Positions 43,664 to 44,995 of a stretch of 44,995 bases of DNA are shown here, one piece after another (the first letter of the stretch is position 1; each line of letters opens with the position of its first letter). The DNA lies in assembly GCA_014377485.1 (NCBI GenBank), contig JACMPM010000022.1, positions 1 through 44,995 of the forward strand. Reading direction: 5' to 3'. Below the pieces are notes generated by a model, which saw nothing but the letters and a program-made list of their open reading frames with translations, searched no databases and was not told where the DNA came from. The stretch is from Bacteriovorax sp. Its GTDB lineage: Bacteria > Bdellovibrionota > Bacteriovoracia > Bacteriovoracales > Bacteriovoracaceae. Both the position numbers and the translations under genes were made by a program.

Positions 43664-43926
43664 GGCCATTATTTTTCTAAATTCAGGCAAAAATGTCCCC
43701 TCTGCACTCTCAATACAACTGAATTTCTAAGCAAATTTATAATTTTTCCGATACTTGTGAGTTGAAGGAAAATCTTGAGACCATTTTGTGTGGCACTAAT
43801 TGAAAATGGAATTTGCCTTGTATAGATAAGCGTTTAATTAGACAAACCCTTTTAGAATAAGAGAATTAAAGAGCATTATAAAATGGCGAGCACAATAGAA
43901 TAAATCATTTATGAGACAAAAAATTA

Positions 43927-44995
43927 ATGAAAGTCACCTTTTATAATTTACTAGAATTCATAAAAAAATTTGAGTTTTTTTTAAAAGACAAAATTTTATT
44001 TGGTCTATTCGTTGTCTTGTTTATGGCTGGATGTAACCCCGAAAAAATAAGCCCTCCCTTAATTGGCGGCATCGTTCCAACTTCCGGCAGTATCTTTGGT
44101 GGTAATCTCGTGACAATTTCCGGGAGTGGTTTCGCATCTGGAGCGCTTGTAACAATTGGGACTACAAGCTGCAATGTTGTTAACATTAATTCATCCCAAA
44201 TTACTTGTACGTCAACCGCCAACGCCCCAGGAAGTTACGACATAAGTGTAATTAATCGAAACAGACAAAGTGCCAAATTAGCCATAGCTTATACCTATAG
44301 GATTCCACCTATCGTAACTAGTGTTTCGCCATCTTCTGGTTTTGCAACCGGCAGCACTGCAGTGACAATTTCGGGCTCAGGATTTAATGCGGGAGCAACG
44401 GCGAGCTTTGGAGGCACATCTTGTAGTTCCCTAACTGTTTTGAATCCCACAACCATTACTTGTACAACTGCTGCTCACGCCGCTGGTTTTATTAACATTG
44501 TCATCACCAATACAGACGCTCAAGTTGGAACAGGGATTTCTGCCTATAAATATGTCTCAGCACCTACAGTGACAAGTGTAGCGGCCAATGCTGGAGCACT
44601 TGCTGGTGGATCGGTCGTGACTATTTCTGGATCAGGTTTTCTCGCTGGAGCAATGGCGAGCTTTGGAGGCTCACTTTGTACTGCCTTAACTGTTGTAAAC
44701 CCAACAACCATTACTTGTACAACGGCTGCTCACGCCGCTGGTTTGATAAACGTTGTCGTCACTAACACCGACACACAATTCGGAACTGGTCTCTCAACTT
44801 TTACTTATCAAGCCGCTCCAACGGTGACTAGCGTAGCGCCAACTTCTGGTTTCGCTATTGGTAGCACTGCCGTAACAATTACCGGCTCAGGATTTATTGC
44901 TGGAGCAACGGCCAGCTTTGGGGGCTCACTTTGTACTGTCTTAACTGTTGTAAACCCAACAACTATTACTTGTACAACAGCTGCTCACGCCGCTG
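43927..44995 (+). CDS. Lipoprotein with tandem IPT/TIG repeats (runs off the window)
   Basis: The frame is open from ATG 43927 to the window end, 356 codons so far. A long lysine-rich lead and hydrophobic stretch end in LFMAGC, a lipobox with Cys36. Then come IPT/TIG-type immunoglobulin-like repeats: each has a VTSVSPSSG-like start, GSTAVTISGSGF, ASFGG, and a TITCTTAAHAAG end. The repeat unit is 85 residues and at least three copies are almost identical. Such proteins are surface adhesins or receptors. The 263 bases before it are AT-rich with no clear promoter identified. The protein is incomplete at the 3' end. Confidence 0.85.
   Translation, partial: MKVTFYNLLEFIKKFEFFLKDKILFGLFVVLFMAGCNPEKISPPLIGGIVPTSGSIFGGNLVTISGSGFASGALVTIGTTSCNVVNINSSQITCTSTANAPGSYDISVINRNRQSAKLAIAYTYRIPPIVTSVSPSSGFATGSTAVTISGSGFNAGATASFGGTSCSSLTVLNPTTITCTTAAHAAGFINIVITNTDAQVGTGISAYKYVSAPTVTSVAANAGALAGGSVVTISGSGFLAGAMASFGGSLCTALTVVNPTTITCTTAAHAAGLINVVVTNTDTQFGTGLSTFTYQAAPTVTSVAPTSGFAIGSTAVTITGSGFIAGATASFGGSLCTVLTVVNPTTITCTTAAHAA
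44066..44995 (+). repeat. 255-bp tandem coding repeats
   Basis: The phrase TTACTTGTAC recurs with starts exactly 255 bases apart (TGTAC at 44206, 44461, 44716 and 44971). Units two to four are nearly identical in DNA, while unit one is diverged. Confidence 0.85.

Overview
The window is AT-rich DNA from a Gram-negative bacterium. It encodes many signal peptides, lipoproteins, outer-membrane-type beta barrels and a YajQ protein. The overall style fits the Bdellovibrionota (Bacteriovorax/Peredibacter-like predatory or scavenging bacteria). That placement is an inference from gene content and composition; there is no rRNA or tRNA in the window to test it.

Layout. (1) 1-3.6 kb: a three-gene operon of a DUF4331 secreted protein, a TPR protein and a HupE/UreJ-type membrane protein. 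(2) 3.9-9.3 kb: a DUF4142 protein, a badly decayed type III polyketide synthase pseudogene on the minus strand whose catalytic Cys codon is now TGA, a DUF748/AsmA-like protein, a flavin amine-oxidase-like protein and a 52-residue hydrophilic protein. (3) 9.4-17.5 kb: a zinc alcohol/formaldehyde dehydrogenase and a LysR regulator on the minus strand, then a tightly overlapping operon for a DAB inorganic-carbon accumulation complex (DabB, DabA), a DUF6671 protein and a Sua5/TsaC threonylcarbamoyl-AMP synthase, an enzyme that consumes bicarbonate.

(4) 17.7-24.2 kb is the most striking part. It is one operon of two unknown small proteins, a CheA-like histidine kinase (Hpt, kinase and CheW-like domains), a photoactive yellow protein (PYP), an unknown 171-residue protein, an aromatic amino-acid (tyrosine) ammonia-lyase and a short p-coumarate:CoA ligase. 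The lyase and ligase would make the p-coumaroyl chromophore that attaches to the PYP cysteine. The locus therefore reads as a self-contained blue-light receptor with its own cofactor pathway, translationally linked to a chemotaxis-type kinase.

(5) 24.9-31.5 kb is a 6.6-kb integrated element lodged in the 5' end of mutM. It is bounded by an 11-bp identical core inside longer imperfect repeats. It carries a serine recombinase, a DUF535 protein, a candidate secreted caspase/legumain-like protease, a methyltransferase, a 5'-truncated hydrolase, and the C-terminal stub of a tyrosine recombinase next to the right end. Two 140-bp elements inside it share a nested-stem structure with compensatory changes. 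The intact mutM body on the right has ATC where its start codon should be, while the left end keeps the ATG and six further codons.

(6) 32-45 kb: ordinary accessory and housekeeping genes. These are a TPR-like membrane protein, outer-membrane-type proteins, a large lipoprotein with an EF-hand-like loop, a Nudix hydrolase, YajQ, a DEDD exonuclease, a di-haem cytochrome c, a CPBP-type protease homologue, and a lipoprotein with tandem 85-residue IPT/TIG repeats that runs off the end.
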